Below the pieces are notes generated by a model. The model was not told where the DNA came from. It made no database searches and saw only the letters and a program-made list of their open reading frames with translations. From CBDESM01 sp965242485 (GTDB taxonomy: Bacteria > Chloroflexota > Dehalococcoidia > Bin125): a stretch of 64,000 nucleotides of DNA. Shown here in pieces: positions 39,006-48,266 of the stretch. Numbering within the stretch: the stretch's first letter is position 1; each line of letters opens with the position of its first letter. The stretch spans positions 682,001-746,000 of the forward strand of contig CBDESM010000003.1 of NCBI GenBank assembly GCA_965242485.1, read 5' to 3'. Both the position numbers and the translations under genes were made by a program.

Positions 39006-41570
39006 ATGATCATGCGTGCCTTTTTCACAGCGCGGAGCCGCGCGTTCCGCTTGGCGGCGTTCACCGCCCTCTTCGCCGTCGCATTCGGCCTCGCCGCCGC
39101 CTGCAGCGATGACGTGCAACAGCAGCAGCAACAGGAATCCCCGCCCCCCGCTGCGGCCATCGAGCAACAGGAGCAGCAGCAGGATGAACAGCCCGCTCCC
39201 GAGCCGGCGGACGACGACGAACAGGATCAGGCCGTCGCGGCGCCGAGCGACGGCCCGGCCCTGAAGATCGGGCTGCTCTCGACCTACACCGGCGCCCTCG
39301 CCGAATTCGGCCCCGTCACCGAAACCGCCGTCCGCCTCGCCGTCGCGCACGTCAACGCCGCCGGCGGCGTCTGGGGCCGGGACGTCGAGATCGTCACCGG
39401 CGACACCGCCGCCGAGCCCAACACCGCGGTCGAGGAAGCGCGCCGCCTGATCGAGATCGAGGGGGTCCACGCCATCGTCGGCCCGCTCACCAGCGGCAGC
39501 ACGATCCAGGTCTCGGACGCCGTCAGCGCGGCGTCGAACGTGCCGATCATCTCGCCCTCCGCGACCTCGCCGCAGCTGAGCCTGCTGCAGGACAACGGCT
39601 TCACCTTCCGCAGCACCGTTTCGGACGCGGCCCAAGGCCCCGTCCTCGCCCAGCTCGCCGTCGACGAGGGCTACTCCAGACTCGGCATCCTCTACATCAA
39701 CGACGCCTACGGGCAGGGGCTGCACGACGCCTTCCTCGACGCCTACGGCGGCTGGACGAGCGGCGTCGGCTTCGACCCGAGGCAGGCCTCGTACCTCGCC
39801 GAGCTGCGCGCCGCCGCCGATGGCGGCAGCCAGGCGCTGGTCGTGATCTCCTTCCCGGTGCAGGCCCAGATCATCATCCGCGAAGCCGTCGAGAACGGCT
39901 TCTTCGACCGCTTCCTGTTCGTCGACGGCACCAAGAGCCAGGATCTGGTCGACGCCTTCCCGGACGTGCTGGACGGCGCGACGGGCACGGCGCCGGCCGG
40001 CGGCCCGGCCTCCGCCGCCACCGCGGCTTGGGAAGAGGGCTACATCGCCGAGTACGGCGAGCTCTCGCCGCTGCCCTTCGTGCGCGAGTCCTACGACGCC
40101 GCCGTCGCGATCGCGCTGGCCGCCGAGCGGGCCGGCTCCCCCGACGGCGCCGCGATCCGCGACGCGCTGATCGAGATCGGCAACCCCGGCGGCGCGCGCT
40201 TCGACGCCCACCCCGAGGGCGTCGCCGAGGCCCTGGAGGCGGTCCGCGGCGGCTCCGACATCGACTTCGAAGGCGCCGCGACGACGCTCAACTGGAACGA
40301 GGACGGCGACGTCACCACCGGCTACATCGGCATCTGGCAGTACTCGGACGGCGCGATCGTCGAACTGACGACCACGCCGATCGACCTCGCGGGCGGCTTC
40401 ACCGTGGTCGAGCCGACGCCTTCCGACCCCGAGTTGACGCTCGCCTTCCTGGCCGACTACTCCGGCGCGATCGCGGAGTTCGGCCCCGCCATCGAAACCG
40501 GCGTGCGGCTGGCCGTGCAGCACGTCAACGCGGCCGGCGGCGTCCTCGGCAACCCCGTGCGGCTCGTCACCGGCGACACCCAGCTCGATTCGACCGCGGC
40601 CATCGAGGAGGCGCGCCGGCTGATCGAGATCGAGGGCGCCGACGCCATCGTGGGCCCGCTGGCCAGCGGCATCACCCTGGCCGTCAGCGAGGCGGTCACC
40701 TCGCCCAGCCGCATTCCCACGATCTCGCCTTCGGCCACCTCGCCGCAGCTTTCGATCGCCGACGATGACGGCTACCTCTTCCGCAGCACCATCTCCGACG
40801 CCGCCCAGGGCGTCGTCCTCGCCGATCTCGTCGGCGACGAGGGCTTCGACAACGTCGGCGTGATCTACATCAACAACCCTTACGGCCAGGGCCTCGCCGA
40901 GACTTTCGCCGCGAATTACACCGAGACCGCCACCTTGGTCGCGATCGAGGACGGCCAGACCAGCTACTTGGCCGAGCTGCAGCGGGCCGCCGCCGAAGGC
41001 GCGGCCGGGCTGGTCGTCGTCGCCTACCCGCAGCAGGCCGAAGTCTTTCTGCGCGAGGCGATCGAAAACGACATCTTCACCCAGTTCGTCTTCACCGACG
41101 GCACCAAAAGCGAGGACCTGATCGACGCGATCGGGGCCGAATACCTGAACCGCATGCGCGGCACCGCCCCGGTCGGCGGGCCCGACACGCCGGGCATCGT
41201 CGCCTGGAACGACGCCTACGAGGCCGAGTACGGCGAGCTGCCCTCGATCCCGTACGTGCGCGAGGCCTACGACGCCGCCGTGGCCCTGATGCTCGCCGTC
41301 GAAGCCGCCGGCACGACCGACGGGCGGATCATCCGCAACACGCTCCCGCGCGTCGCCTCGCCCGGCGGGGACGTGATCATCCCCGGCCCCGACGGCGTCG
41401 CCCGCGGGCTCGAGCTCGTGCGCGGCGGCGGCGACGTCAACTACGAGGGCGCGGCCACCTCGCTGGACTGGAACCGCGACGGCGACGTCACCAGCGGCTG
41501 GGTCGGCATCTGGGAATACCGCGACGGCGAGATCGCGGAGGTCGACCAGCAGCAATTCAACCTGCGCTGA
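39006..41570 (+). CDS. Double LivJ-type solute-binding lipoprotein with poly-Gln linker (array 4)
   Basis: 854 residues, about twice the normal length. A signal peptide ends in a lipobox at Cys33 (LAAAC). A Gln/Glu/Pro-rich linker covers about residues 37-80, including a run of six Gln. Two full type-1 binding domains follow: about 86-458 (KIGLLSTYTGALAEFGPVT ... ) and about 475-854 (LTLAFLADYSGAIAEFGPAI ...). The two domains are clearly paralogous, both with HVNAAGGVxG and the ISPSATSPQLS segment. Two ligand sites on one anchor would raise local receptor concentration or widen specificity. The ATG at 39012 is an alternative start. Confidence 0.9.
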   Translation: MIMRAFFTARSRAFRLAAFTALFAVAFGLAAACSDDVQQQQQQESPPPAAAIEQQEQQQDEQPAPEPADDDEQDQAVAAPSDGPALKIGLLSTYTGALAEFGPVTETAVRLAVAHVNAAGGVWGRDVEIVTGDTAAEPNTAVEEARRLIEIEGVHAIVGPLTSGSTIQVSDAVSAASNVPIISPSATSPQLSLLQDNGFTFRSTVSDAAQGPVLAQLAVDEGYSRLGILYINDAYGQGLHDAFLDAYGGWTSGVGFDPRQASYLAELRAAADGGSQALVVISFPVQAQIIIREAVENGFFDRFLFVDGTKSQDLVDAFPDVLDGATGTAPAGGPASAATAAWEEGYIAEYGELSPLPFVRESYDAAVAIALAAERAGSPDGAAIRDALIEIGNPGGARFDAHPEGVAEALEAVRGGSDIDFEGAATTLNWNEDGDVTTGYIGIWQYSDGAIVELTTTPIDLAGGFTVVEPTPSDPELTLAFLADYSGAIAEFGPAIETGVRLAVQHVNAAGGVLGNPVRLVTGDTQLDSTAAIEEARRLIEIEGADAIVGPLASGITLAVSEAVTSPSRIPTISPSATSPQLSIADDDGYLFRSTISDAAQGVVLADLVGDEGFDNVGVIYINNPYGQGLAETFAANYTETATLVAIEDGQTSYLAELQRAAAEGAAGLVVVAYPQQAEVFLREAIENDIFTQFVFTDGTKSEDLIDAIGAEYLNRMRGTAPVGGPDTPGIVAWNDAYEAEYGELPSIPYVREAYDAAVALMLAVEAAGTTDGRIIRNTLPRVASPGGDVIIPGPDGVARGLELVRGGGDVNYEGAATSLDWNRDGDVTSGWVGIWEYRDGEIAEVDQQQFNLR

Positions 41571-41598
41571 GCCGGACTGCGGGAACGGCCGCGGGCTG

Positions 41599-42861
41599 AT
41601 GCGCTCGGGAGCGCGCGCGATGCACGTCCGCGCGGCCGCCGCGCTCTGCGCGCTGGCCGTCGCGCTCTGCGCGCTGGCCGTCGCGCTCTCGGCCTGCGGC
41701 GGCGGCTCCGACGACGAGGCGGAACTGAGGCTCGCGTTCCTGCTCGACTACACCGGCGACCTCGCCGAGTGGGGCCCGGCGATGGAAACCGGCGTCCGCC
41801 TCGCGATCGATCACGTCAACGCCGCCGGCGGCGTGCTGGGACGGCCGGTCTCGCTGGCGACGGGCGATACGCAGCTGGACCCGGCCGTCGCGGTCGAGGA
41901 AGCGCGGCGGCTGGTCGAGATCGAGGGCGTCCACGCGATCATCGGCCCGATCGACGACGCGCTGGCGATCGCGATCACGGGCTCGGTGGCCAAGCCCGCG
42001 CAGGTGCCGATGATCTCCCCGGCCGCGACCTCGCCGCTGTTCTCGACCGCGGACGACGACGGCTTCCTCTTCCGTACCACGCTCTCCGACGTGGCCCAGG
42101 GCGCGGTGCTGGCCGACCTGGCCGAGGAACAGGGCTATTCCAACGTCGGCGTGCTCTACGTCGACAACCCCTACGGGCAGGGCCTCTCCCGCGTCTTCGC
42201 CGATCATTTCGACGGCGAAGCGGGGCTGGTCGCGTTCGAGTACGGGCAGGCGGCCTACCTCTCGGAGCTCCAGCAGGCGGCCGCGGGCGGCGCGGAGGCG
42301 CTGATCGCGATCGCCTACCCGCGCCACGCCGAGGTCTTCGTCCGCGAGGCGGTCGAGAACGGCCTGTTCAGCCGCTTCCTGTTCGTTGACGGGACCAAGA
42401 GCCCCGACGTGATCGAGGCGGTCGGCGCGGAGAACCTCGAAGGCATGCGCGGCACCGCCCCGATCGGCGGACCCGAGACCGCTTCCCTGCGGGCTTGGAA
42501 CGCCGCCTACGCCGAGCGCCACGGCGCGCTGCCGCCCAACCCGTTCGTGCGCGAGTCCTACGACGCCGCGATCGCGCTCATGCTCGCCGCCGAGGCCGCG
42601 GGCTCGACCGACGGCGCGGCGATCCGCGACCGCCTGCGCGAGGTCGCCGGGCCGGGCGGCGAAACGGTGATCGCGGGCGCGGAGGGAATCGCCCGCGCAC
42701 TCGAGCTGATCCGAGACGGCGCGGAGATCGACTACGAAGGCGCCGGGACTTCCGTCGACTGGAACGGGGACGGCGACATCATCAGCGGCTGGATCGGAAT
42801 CTGGGAGATCCGCGACGGCGGAATCGTCGAGCTCGAACAGCGTCCGTTTACGCTTGAGTAG
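41599..42861 (+). CDS. LivJ-type solute-binding lipoprotein (array 5)
   Basis: 420 residues. The signal peptide has a repeated ALCALAV stretch and ends in lipobox Cys33 (ALSAC). The binding fold shows LRLAFLLDYTGDLAEWGPAM, DHVNAAGGVLGRPVSL, HAIIGPIDDALAIA and SPLFSTADDDGFLFRT. It is closest to the second domain of array member 4 (shared LLDYTG/LADYSG, QGLS..FADHF, YLSELQQAAAGGAEALI). It lies 28 bp after that gene. No linker follows the lipid anchor. Confidence 0.9.
   Translation: MRSGARAMHVRAAAALCALAVALCALAVALSACGGGSDDEAELRLAFLLDYTGDLAEWGPAMETGVRLAIDHVNAAGGVLGRPVSLATGDTQLDPAVAVEEARRLVEIEGVHAIIGPIDDALAIAITGSVAKPAQVPMISPAATSPLFSTADDDGFLFRTTLSDVAQGAVLADLAEEQGYSNVGVLYVDNPYGQGLSRVFADHFDGEAGLVAFEYGQAAYLSELQQAAAGGAEALIAIAYPRHAEVFVREAVENGLFSRFLFVDGTKSPDVIEAVGAENLEGMRGTAPIGGPETASLRAWNAAYAERHGALPPNPFVRESYDAAIALMLAAEAAGSTDGAAIRDRLREVAGPGGETVIAGAEGIARALELIRDGAEIDYEGAGTSVDWNGDGDIISGWIGIWEIRDGGIVELEQRPFTLE
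41641..41682 (+). repeat. 21 bp tandem duplication inside the signal peptide of array gene 5
   Basis: The 21 bp unit at 41641-41661 is repeated exactly at 41662-41682, and the first seven bases recur after it. Each copy encodes ALCALAV, so the hydrophobic core of the signal peptide is lengthened by seven residues without a frame change. Confidence 0.95.
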
Positions 42862-42888
42862 CGGCAGAACCTCGGAAGGGAGCACCGC

Positions 42889-44187
42889 ATGCGGCACTTC
42901 GCCGGAATCTTGGCACTGCTCATCGCCCTCGGCCTCGCACTGGCCTCCTGCGGCGATGACGACCAATCGCAGAGCGGTGATCAAGCCCAGCCTGCCGCCG
43001 GGGCGCTCAAGCTCGGCGCGATCCTCGACCACACCGGCGACCTCGCCGACTACGGCAACAACATGATCAACGGCTTCCGCCTCGCCATCGAGCACCTCAA
43101 CGCGGCCGGCGGCGTCAACGGACAGCCGGTCGAATTCGTCAGCGCCGACAGCAACGGCGACCCCAACGTCGCGCTGGAAGAGGCGCGGCGCTTGATCGAG
43201 GTCGAGGGCGTGCACGTGATCATCGGCCCCGTCTCCAGCGCCGAGGCCGGGGCCATCTACCGCTTCGCCGCGGATGCCCGCGTGCCCGTGATCGCGCCCT
43301 CCTCCACCTCGCCCCAGCTCTGCCTGATCGAGGACGACGATTTCCTCTTCCGCACCACGCTCAACGACTCCGCGCAGGGTCCGATGCTCGCCGCCGTCGC
43401 CGCGGCGCAGGGCTACGACAACGTCGGCCTGCTCTACCGCGACGACTCCTGGGGCCAGGGCCTGTTCGGCACCTTCCGCGAAGCTTGGACGGGCGAACTC
43501 GAGGCCCAGCCGATCCGTCCCGGCCAACCCTCCTATTTGACCGAGATCACCCATTCCGCGAGGAACGGCGCGCAGGCGCTGGTCCTGATCGGCTTCCGAC
43601 CCGAGGCCGAGCGAGTCCTCCAGGAGTCAGCCGAGAATGGCATCTACGACAAGTACGTCTTTTCCGAGACGACGCGCAACGAAGCGATCTTCGAGACCAT
43701 CGGAGCCGGCATCCTCGCCGGCAGCTACGGCGCCAGCTCGAGCGGCAACCCCGAAGCCGGCGCCCGCGAGGCCTGGGACGAGCAGTACATCGCCAAACAC
43801 GGCGCGCTGCCCGAGATCGCCTACGTCCGCAAGACCTACGACGCCGTGATGGGCGCGGCCCTCGCCGCCCAAGCCGCCGGCCCGGAACTCGACGGCTTCA
43901 AGATCCGCGACAACCTCCGCACCGTCGGCGTCCTGCCCGGCGCGCGGATCGTCGGCGCGGACATCGACTCCCTGCGCCAGGGCCTCGAGACCATCGCCGA
44001 CGGCGGCGACGTGGACTACGAGGGCGCGTCGGTCAGCCTCGATTTCGACGAGTGCGGCGACATCGGCAGCGGCTTCATGACGATCTGGCGCTACACCGAC
44101 GACGGCATCGAAGAGCTCGGCGTCGTCCCCTACCCCGGCGACGCGGTGCCGGTGATCCAGCAGCTGATCGCCGACGCCGGCGGCTAG
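42889..44187 (+). CDS. LivJ-type solute-binding lipoprotein (array 6)
   Basis: 432 residues. The lipobox is LASC (Cys21), with a short Gln/Ser/Asp linker. The fold has LKLGAILDHTGDLADYGNNM, EHLNAAGGVNGQPVEFV, HVIIGPVSSAEAGAIYRFA, IAPSSTSPQLCLIEDDDFLFRT and DNVGLLYRDDSWGQGLFG. With member 7 it forms a subgroup: both have QLCLI/QICLA with an extra Cys, a second Cys in the late FDECGD/FNRCGG segment, and end in GVVPYPGDAV/GTVPYPGHDA. The two Cys could form a disulfide. Confidence 0.9.
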   Translation: MRHFAGILALLIALGLALASCGDDDQSQSGDQAQPAAGALKLGAILDHTGDLADYGNNMINGFRLAIEHLNAAGGVNGQPVEFVSADSNGDPNVALEEARRLIEVEGVHVIIGPVSSAEAGAIYRFAADARVPVIAPSSTSPQLCLIEDDDFLFRTTLNDSAQGPMLAAVAAAQGYDNVGLLYRDDSWGQGLFGTFREAWTGELEAQPIRPGQPSYLTEITHSARNGAQALVLIGFRPEAERVLQESAENGIYDKYVFSETTRNEAIFETIGAGILAGSYGASSSGNPEAGAREAWDEQYIAKHGALPEIAYVRKTYDAVMGAALAAQAAGPELDGFKIRDNLRTVGVLPGARIVGADIDSLRQGLETIADGGDVDYEGASVSLDFDECGDIGSGFMTIWRYTDDGIEELGVVPYPGDAVPVIQQLIADAGG

Positions 44188-44203
44188 CCGCGGCGGCGGC
44201 GCG

Positions 44204-45463
44204 ATGGCACGCACCCGCGCCGCGGTACTGATCGCGGCGCTCGCATTCCTCGCCGGCGCGTGCGGGGGCGAGGAGCGGGGTTTCCGTCTGGGGATGCTGT
44301 TCGACTTCAGCGGCGGGCTGGCCGAGTTCGGCGAGCAGCTCGAACGCGGCGTCGTCCTCGCCGTCGAGCACGTCAACGCCGCCGGCGGAATCGGCGGCCG
44401 CCCGGTCGAGATCGTCGCCGCCGACACCCAAGCGGACCCCAACATCGCGCTCGAAGAGGCGCGGCGCTTGATCGAAGCAGCCGGCGTCGACGCGATCGTG
44501 GGCCCGCTCAGCAGCGCGGAGACGCTCGCGGCGGCCCGGCTGGCGGCCGAATCGCGGATCCCGTTCATCACGCCGACGGCCACGTCGCCGCAGATCTGCC
44601 TGGCGGACGACGACGATTTCGTATTCGCCGCCACGATCGACGATGCCGGCTTGGGCGCGACGATCGCCGAGCTGGCCGAAGCGCTGGGGCATGAGCGAGT
44701 GGGCCTGCTCTCGCGCGACGACGCCTGGGGGCAGGGCCTCGCGACGGCCTTCCTCGGCGCATACGGGGGAGATGTCCGCGCGGTCGCCTTCCGCGACGGG
44801 CAGGCGTCGTGGCTGGCCGAACTGCAGCGGGCCGCGCAGGGCGGCGCGCGGACGCTGGTGCTCTTCGGCTTCCCGCCGGAAACGGAGCGGATCCTGATCG
44901 AGTCCGCCGAGCGCGATCTGTTCGACCGCTACCTCGTCGCCGATTCGGTGCGCACCGTCTCGCTGCTCGAGGCGGTCGGCCCGGAGATCCTGGCCGGCAC
45001 CTACGGCGCGGCCGCCCTGGCCGACCCGGAGCTGGCCCCGCGCGACGCATGGGAAGAGGCCCATCTCGAGCGCTGGGGAGAGCCGCCGCGGCTCGCATTC
45101 GTGCACAAGGCCTACGACGCGGCCCTGGGGCTCGCGCTGGCAGCCCAGGCGGCCGGGCCGCCCTACGACGGGGCGCGCATCCGCGACGAAATCCGCAAGA
45201 TCGGCGCTGGGCCCGGGCTGCGCGTGCAGGCCGCCGACCCGGCGGGCATCCGGGCCGGCTTGGAGGCGCTGGCGGAGGGCGATGCGATCGATTTCGAGGG
45301 CGCGTCGATTCCGTTCGAGTTCAACCGCTGCGGCGGGGTCGAGCGCGGCCTGTTCAGCATCTGGCGCTTCACCGAATCGGGAATCGAAGACCTCGGCACG
45401 GTCCCGTACCCGGGCCACGACGCGGAGGACATCCGCGCCATCATCCGCGAAGCCGGGGGCTAG
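44204..45463 (+). CDS. LivJ-type solute-binding lipoprotein (array 7)
   Basis: 419 residues, lipobox LAGAC (Cys20), no linker. The fold begins FRLGMLFDFSGGLAEFGEQL and includes EHVNAAGGIGGRPVEIV, DAIVGPLSSAETLAAARLA, ITPTATSPQICLADDDDFVF. It is a close relative of member 6 and lies 16 bp after it. It is the last gene of the array; its stop overlaps the stop of the convergent livM gene by 4 bp, so receptors and permease meet tail to tail. Confidence 0.9.
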   Translation: MARTRAAVLIAALAFLAGACGGEERGFRLGMLFDFSGGLAEFGEQLERGVVLAVEHVNAAGGIGGRPVEIVAADTQADPNIALEEARRLIEAAGVDAIVGPLSSAETLAAARLAAESRIPFITPTATSPQICLADDDDFVFAATIDDAGLGATIAELAEALGHERVGLLSRDDAWGQGLATAFLGAYGGDVRAVAFRDGQASWLAELQRAAQGGARTLVLFGFPPETERILIESAERDLFDRYLVADSVRTVSLLEAVGPEILAGTYGAAALADPELAPRDAWEEAHLERWGEPPRLAFVHKAYDAALGLALAAQAAGPPYDGARIRDEIRKIGAGPGLRVQAADPAGIRAGLEALAEGDAIDFEGASIPFEFNRCGGVERGLFSIWRFTESGIEDLGTVPYPGHDAEDIRAIIREAGG

Positions 45464-46545
45464 GGAGCGCCCGGCTCCGCGCCATCGGGCGGTTCGGCCG
45501 GCGGGCCTGCGCGGCCGCCCCTCAGCCGATCGAGCCAGCGTCGGCCGCCGGGTTCGGGCGCGAGGTACCTGCTCACCCGCTGCCGCTCGGGCAGGATGCC
45601 CTGCGGCCGCCAGAGCAGGAAGCTGATGATCAGCAGCCCGACCATGATCTGGCGGATCTGGAACACCCGCGTGCCCAGCCAGTCGGGCAGCCGTTCCTGG
45701 ATCAGCGGCGTCCCGAACCAGAACAGGCTGACCACCACCGCGCCGATCAGCGCCCCGCGGTTGTTGCCGCTGCCGCCCACGATCAGGATCGCCCAGACGA
45801 AGAAGGTGAAGATCACGTCCGAGAACGTCGGCGGCGAGATCGCGCCCTGCCGATGCGCCCAGATCGCGCCCGCGACCGCCATCAGGATGCCGCCGATCAC
45901 GAACGCCTGCATGCGGAACCGCACCGTGTTCTTGCCCGCCGCCCGCGCCGTGTCCTCGTTGTCCCGGATCGACCGCAGCACGCGGCCCCAGGGGGAGGCC
46001 GCCGCGTAGTGCGCCAGCAGGTACACGGCCACGACCGAGATCAGCACGATCGCCAGCTGCAGCCAGCGGTAGTCCTCGCCCGTCAGCACGTCGCCCGCGA
46101 CCCGCGGAATCCCGGTCAGCCCGCGGCTGCGGTTGACCAGCCCCTCGATCGAATTGGTCGTGCTGCGCAGGATCTCCGCCACGCCGATCGTTGTGATCGC
46201 CAGGAAGTCTTCGCGCAGCCGGATCGTCGGAATGGCCAAGAGCAGGGCCAGCACCGCGCCCGCCGCGCCCGCCGCCAGCCAGCCGACGAACGTGGGCAGG
46301 CCCCAGCCGCCGATGTAGCTCTCCAGCCCCTCGGGCGCGTCCAGCGTCACGATCGCGGTCACGTAGGCGCCGACCAGCACGAAGGCGGCGACGCCGAAGT
46401 TCATGATCCCCGCGCCCCACTGCATGTTCAGCGCCAGCGCCAGGATCGCGAAGACCCCGGCCGTGGCCAGGAAGCCCACGGTCCAGTTGACCACCCCGCT
46501 GGCGGTCTGCAGCGCCAATCCCTCGAGCAGCGCGGCTTCCGGCAT
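45460..46545 (-). CDS. livM: Branched-chain amino-acid-type ABC permease LivM
   Basis: 361 residues with about nine helices. LivM signatures: ILALALNMQWGAGIMNFGVAAFVLVGAYV, PTIRLREDFLAITTIGVAEILR, and VLRSIRDNEDTARAAGKNTVRFRMQAFVIGGILMAVAGAIWA. It pairs with LivH to form the channel. Last gene of the leftward operon, 3 bp after livH. The C-terminal tail is long, basic and Pro-rich. Confidence 0.93.
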   Translation of the reverse strand: MPEAALLEGLALQTASGVVNWTVGFLATAGVFAILALALNMQWGAGIMNFGVAAFVLVGAYVTAIVTLDAPEGLESYIGGWGLPTFVGWLAAGAAGAVLALLLAIPTIRLREDFLAITTIGVAEILRSTTNSIEGLVNRSRGLTGIPRVAGDVLTGEDYRWLQLAIVLISVVAVYLLAHYAAASPWGRVLRSIRDNEDTARAAGKNTVRFRMQAFVIGGILMAVAGAIWAHRQGAISPPTFSDVIFTFFVWAILIVGGSGNNRGALIGAVVVSLFWFGTPLIQERLPDWLGTRVFQIRQIMVGLLIISFLLWRPQGILPERQRVSRYLAPEPGGRRWLDRLRGGRAGPPAEPPDGAEPGAP

Positions 46546-46548
46546 CGC

Positions 46549-47469
46549 TCAGCGCTCCTGCCCGAACAGCCCGCGCGGGCGCGCCAGCAGCATCGCGATC
46601 GCGAGCACGAAGGGCACCGCCGGCTTCAGCCCGGTCGGGATCCACTGCGTCGACACCTCCTGCGAGATGCCCACGATGAAGCCGCCGGCCAGCGCGCCCC
46701 AGGGATTGCCGAGCCCGCCGATGATCACCGCCGCGAACATCGGCAGCAGCAGCCGGAAGCCGGCGTCGAAGCGCACGTCGGCCTGCACGCCCAGCATCAC
46801 CCCGGCGATCGCGCAGAGCGCGCCCGCCAGCAGCCAGGTCGCCAGCCGCACCCGGTCGACCCGGATCCCGCAGGCCTCGGCCAGCTCCGGGTTGTCCGCC
46901 GTCGCCCGCATCGCCTTGCCCGCCTTGGTCCGGTACAGCACCAGCCAGAGCACGATCACGCAGAGGATCGCCATCCCGAAGATGAAGAATTGGTCCGGCT
47001 TGATCCGGATGCCCTCGACGATCTCCAGCGCCTTGAAGATGCCCGGTGTATAGCGCTCGTTGCTCGATCCCCAGACCATCTGGATCACCGCGCGGATCGC
47101 GATCGCCGTGCCCAGCGAAGCGACCGACCAGGCGAAGAAGGAGCCTCCCTGATCGCGCAATCTGCGGTAGATCAAGCGCTCCCCCCCGGCGGATAAGAGC
47201 GCCACGACGACGATCGCCAGCAGCAGCCCGACGACCAGCCCCCAGCCGAACGACAACGGCCCCAGCCGGCCGCCGGCGAAGCCGAGCCCGGCGCCCTCGG
47301 CCGAGACGACGAAGAAGGCGACGAACATCCCCACCGTGAGCTTGTCCCCGTGCGCGAAGTCGGCCACGCCGAGCACCCCGTAGACCAGCGTCAGCCCGAC
47401 CGCGCCCAGCGCCAGGATCGAGCCCACGATCAGGCCGATGACGACGAGCTGCGCGATCTCGATGCCCAT
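46549..47469 (-). CDS. livH: Branched-chain amino-acid-type ABC permease LivH
   Basis: 306 residues. LivH features are the first helix GLIVGSILALGAVGLTLVYGVLGVADFAHGD, the KAGKAMRATADNPELAEACGIRVDRVRL coupling loop, and the late MFAAVIIGGLGNPWGALAGGFIVGISQEV. Together with LivM it forms the pore served by the receptor array next door. Two bases separate it from livF. Confidence 0.94.
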   Translation of the reverse strand: MGIEIAQLVVIGLIVGSILALGAVGLTLVYGVLGVADFAHGDKLTVGMFVAFFVVSAEGAGLGFAGGRLGPLSFGWGLVVGLLLAIVVVALLSAGGERLIYRRLRDQGGSFFAWSVASLGTAIAIRAVIQMVWGSSNERYTPGIFKALEIVEGIRIKPDQFFIFGMAILCVIVLWLVLYRTKAGKAMRATADNPELAEACGIRVDRVRLATWLLAGALCAIAGVMLGVQADVRFDAGFRLLLPMFAAVIIGGLGNPWGALAGGFIVGISQEVSTQWIPTGLKPAVPFVLAIAMLLARPRGLFGQER

Positions 47470-47471
47470 GA

Positions 47472-48266
47472 TCAGTCCGCGTCCAGCTCGTCGTCTTCCT
47501 CGATCTCGGCCCCGCCCTCCGCCCCGATCGCGCCCAGGAAGAGCCGCCCCACCTCGTCGCTCTCCAGCAGCTCCGCGGCCGGCCCGTCCAGCACCCGGCG
47601 CCCGCTCACCATCACCACCCCGCGGTCGGACGATTCGAGCGCCTCGGTCGCGTTCTGCTCGACCATCAGCACCCCGACGCCACCGTCGCGGATGCCGCGC
47701 ACGCGCTCGAAGATCTCCGCCCGCGCCGACGGCGACAGGCTCGCCGTCGGCTCGTCCAAGCAGAGCACCTTGGGATCGAGCATCAGCGCCCGCGCGATCG
47801 CCAGCATCTGCCGCTGCCCGCCCGACAGCCGGTCCGCCCGCTCCTTGGGCCGTTCCCGCAGCGGCGGGAAGAGCTCGAACAACTCCCCGATCCGCTCGTT
47901 GACCTCGCTCCGCGAGGTGCGGCGGTAGCCGCCCATCTCGAGGTTCTCGCGCACCGTCAGCGCCCCGAACACGTTCTCCGTCTGCGGCACGAAGGCCGCC
48001 CCCGCCGCCACCATCCGCGGACGATCCAGCCCGCTCACCTCCTCGTCCTCCAGCCAGCGCCGCCCGCGCATGTGCGGCAGCGCCCCCACCAGCGCCTTGA
48101 CCAGCGTCGATTTGCCGGCTCCGTTGGGTCCGATGATCGTCACGATCTCGCCCGTGAAGACGTCGAAATCGACCTCGTGGATGATGTCCACCCCCGGCAC
48201 GTAGCCGCCCGACAGGCCGCGCCCGCGCAGGATCGCCTCGTTTGGTCCCGGCCCCTCGCCGCTCAC
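47472..48266 (-). CDS. livF: Branched-chain amino-acid-type ABC ATPase LivF
   Basis: 264 residues from the GTG at 48266, overlapping the livG stop by 3 bp (GTGA). Walker A GPNGAGKSTLVKALVG, LivF-type FVPQTENVFGALTVRENLEMG, signature LSGGQRQMLAIARALM, Walker B LCLDEPTASLSPSA, and VEQNATEALESSDRG. The C-terminal tail is unusually acidic (AEIEEDDELDAD). Confidence 0.93.
   Translation of the reverse strand: MSGEGPGPNEAILRGRGLSGGYVPGVDIIHEVDFDVFTGEIVTIIGPNGAGKSTLVKALVGALPHMRGRRWLEDEEVSGLDRPRMVAAGAAFVPQTENVFGALTVRENLEMGGYRRTSRSEVNERIGELFELFPPLRERPKERADRLSGGQRQMLAIARALMLDPKVLCLDEPTASLSPSARAEIFERVRGIRDGGVGVLMVEQNATEALESSDRGVVMVSGRRVLDGPAAELLESDEVGRLFLGAIGAEGGAEIEEDDELDAD

Noticed and set aside
37029..41555. 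A 1508-codon minus-strand frame opposite the receptor array
   Set aside because: It spans several real genes on the other strand and reads as repetitive Val/Gly/Asp/Arg sequence, the reverse-frame image of GC3-rich codons.
33824..45463. Late DxDxNGD-like segments (DWDENGD, DWDANGD, DWNRDGD) as calcium-binding EF-hand loops
   Set aside because: A similar Asp-x-Asn-Gly-Asp stretch is a usual C-terminal feature of LivJ-type folds, so it needs no separate explanation.
44809..47196. A 795-codon rightward frame over array gene 7, livM and livH
   Set aside because: Arg/Ala/Pro/His-rich shadow crossing two converging real genes.
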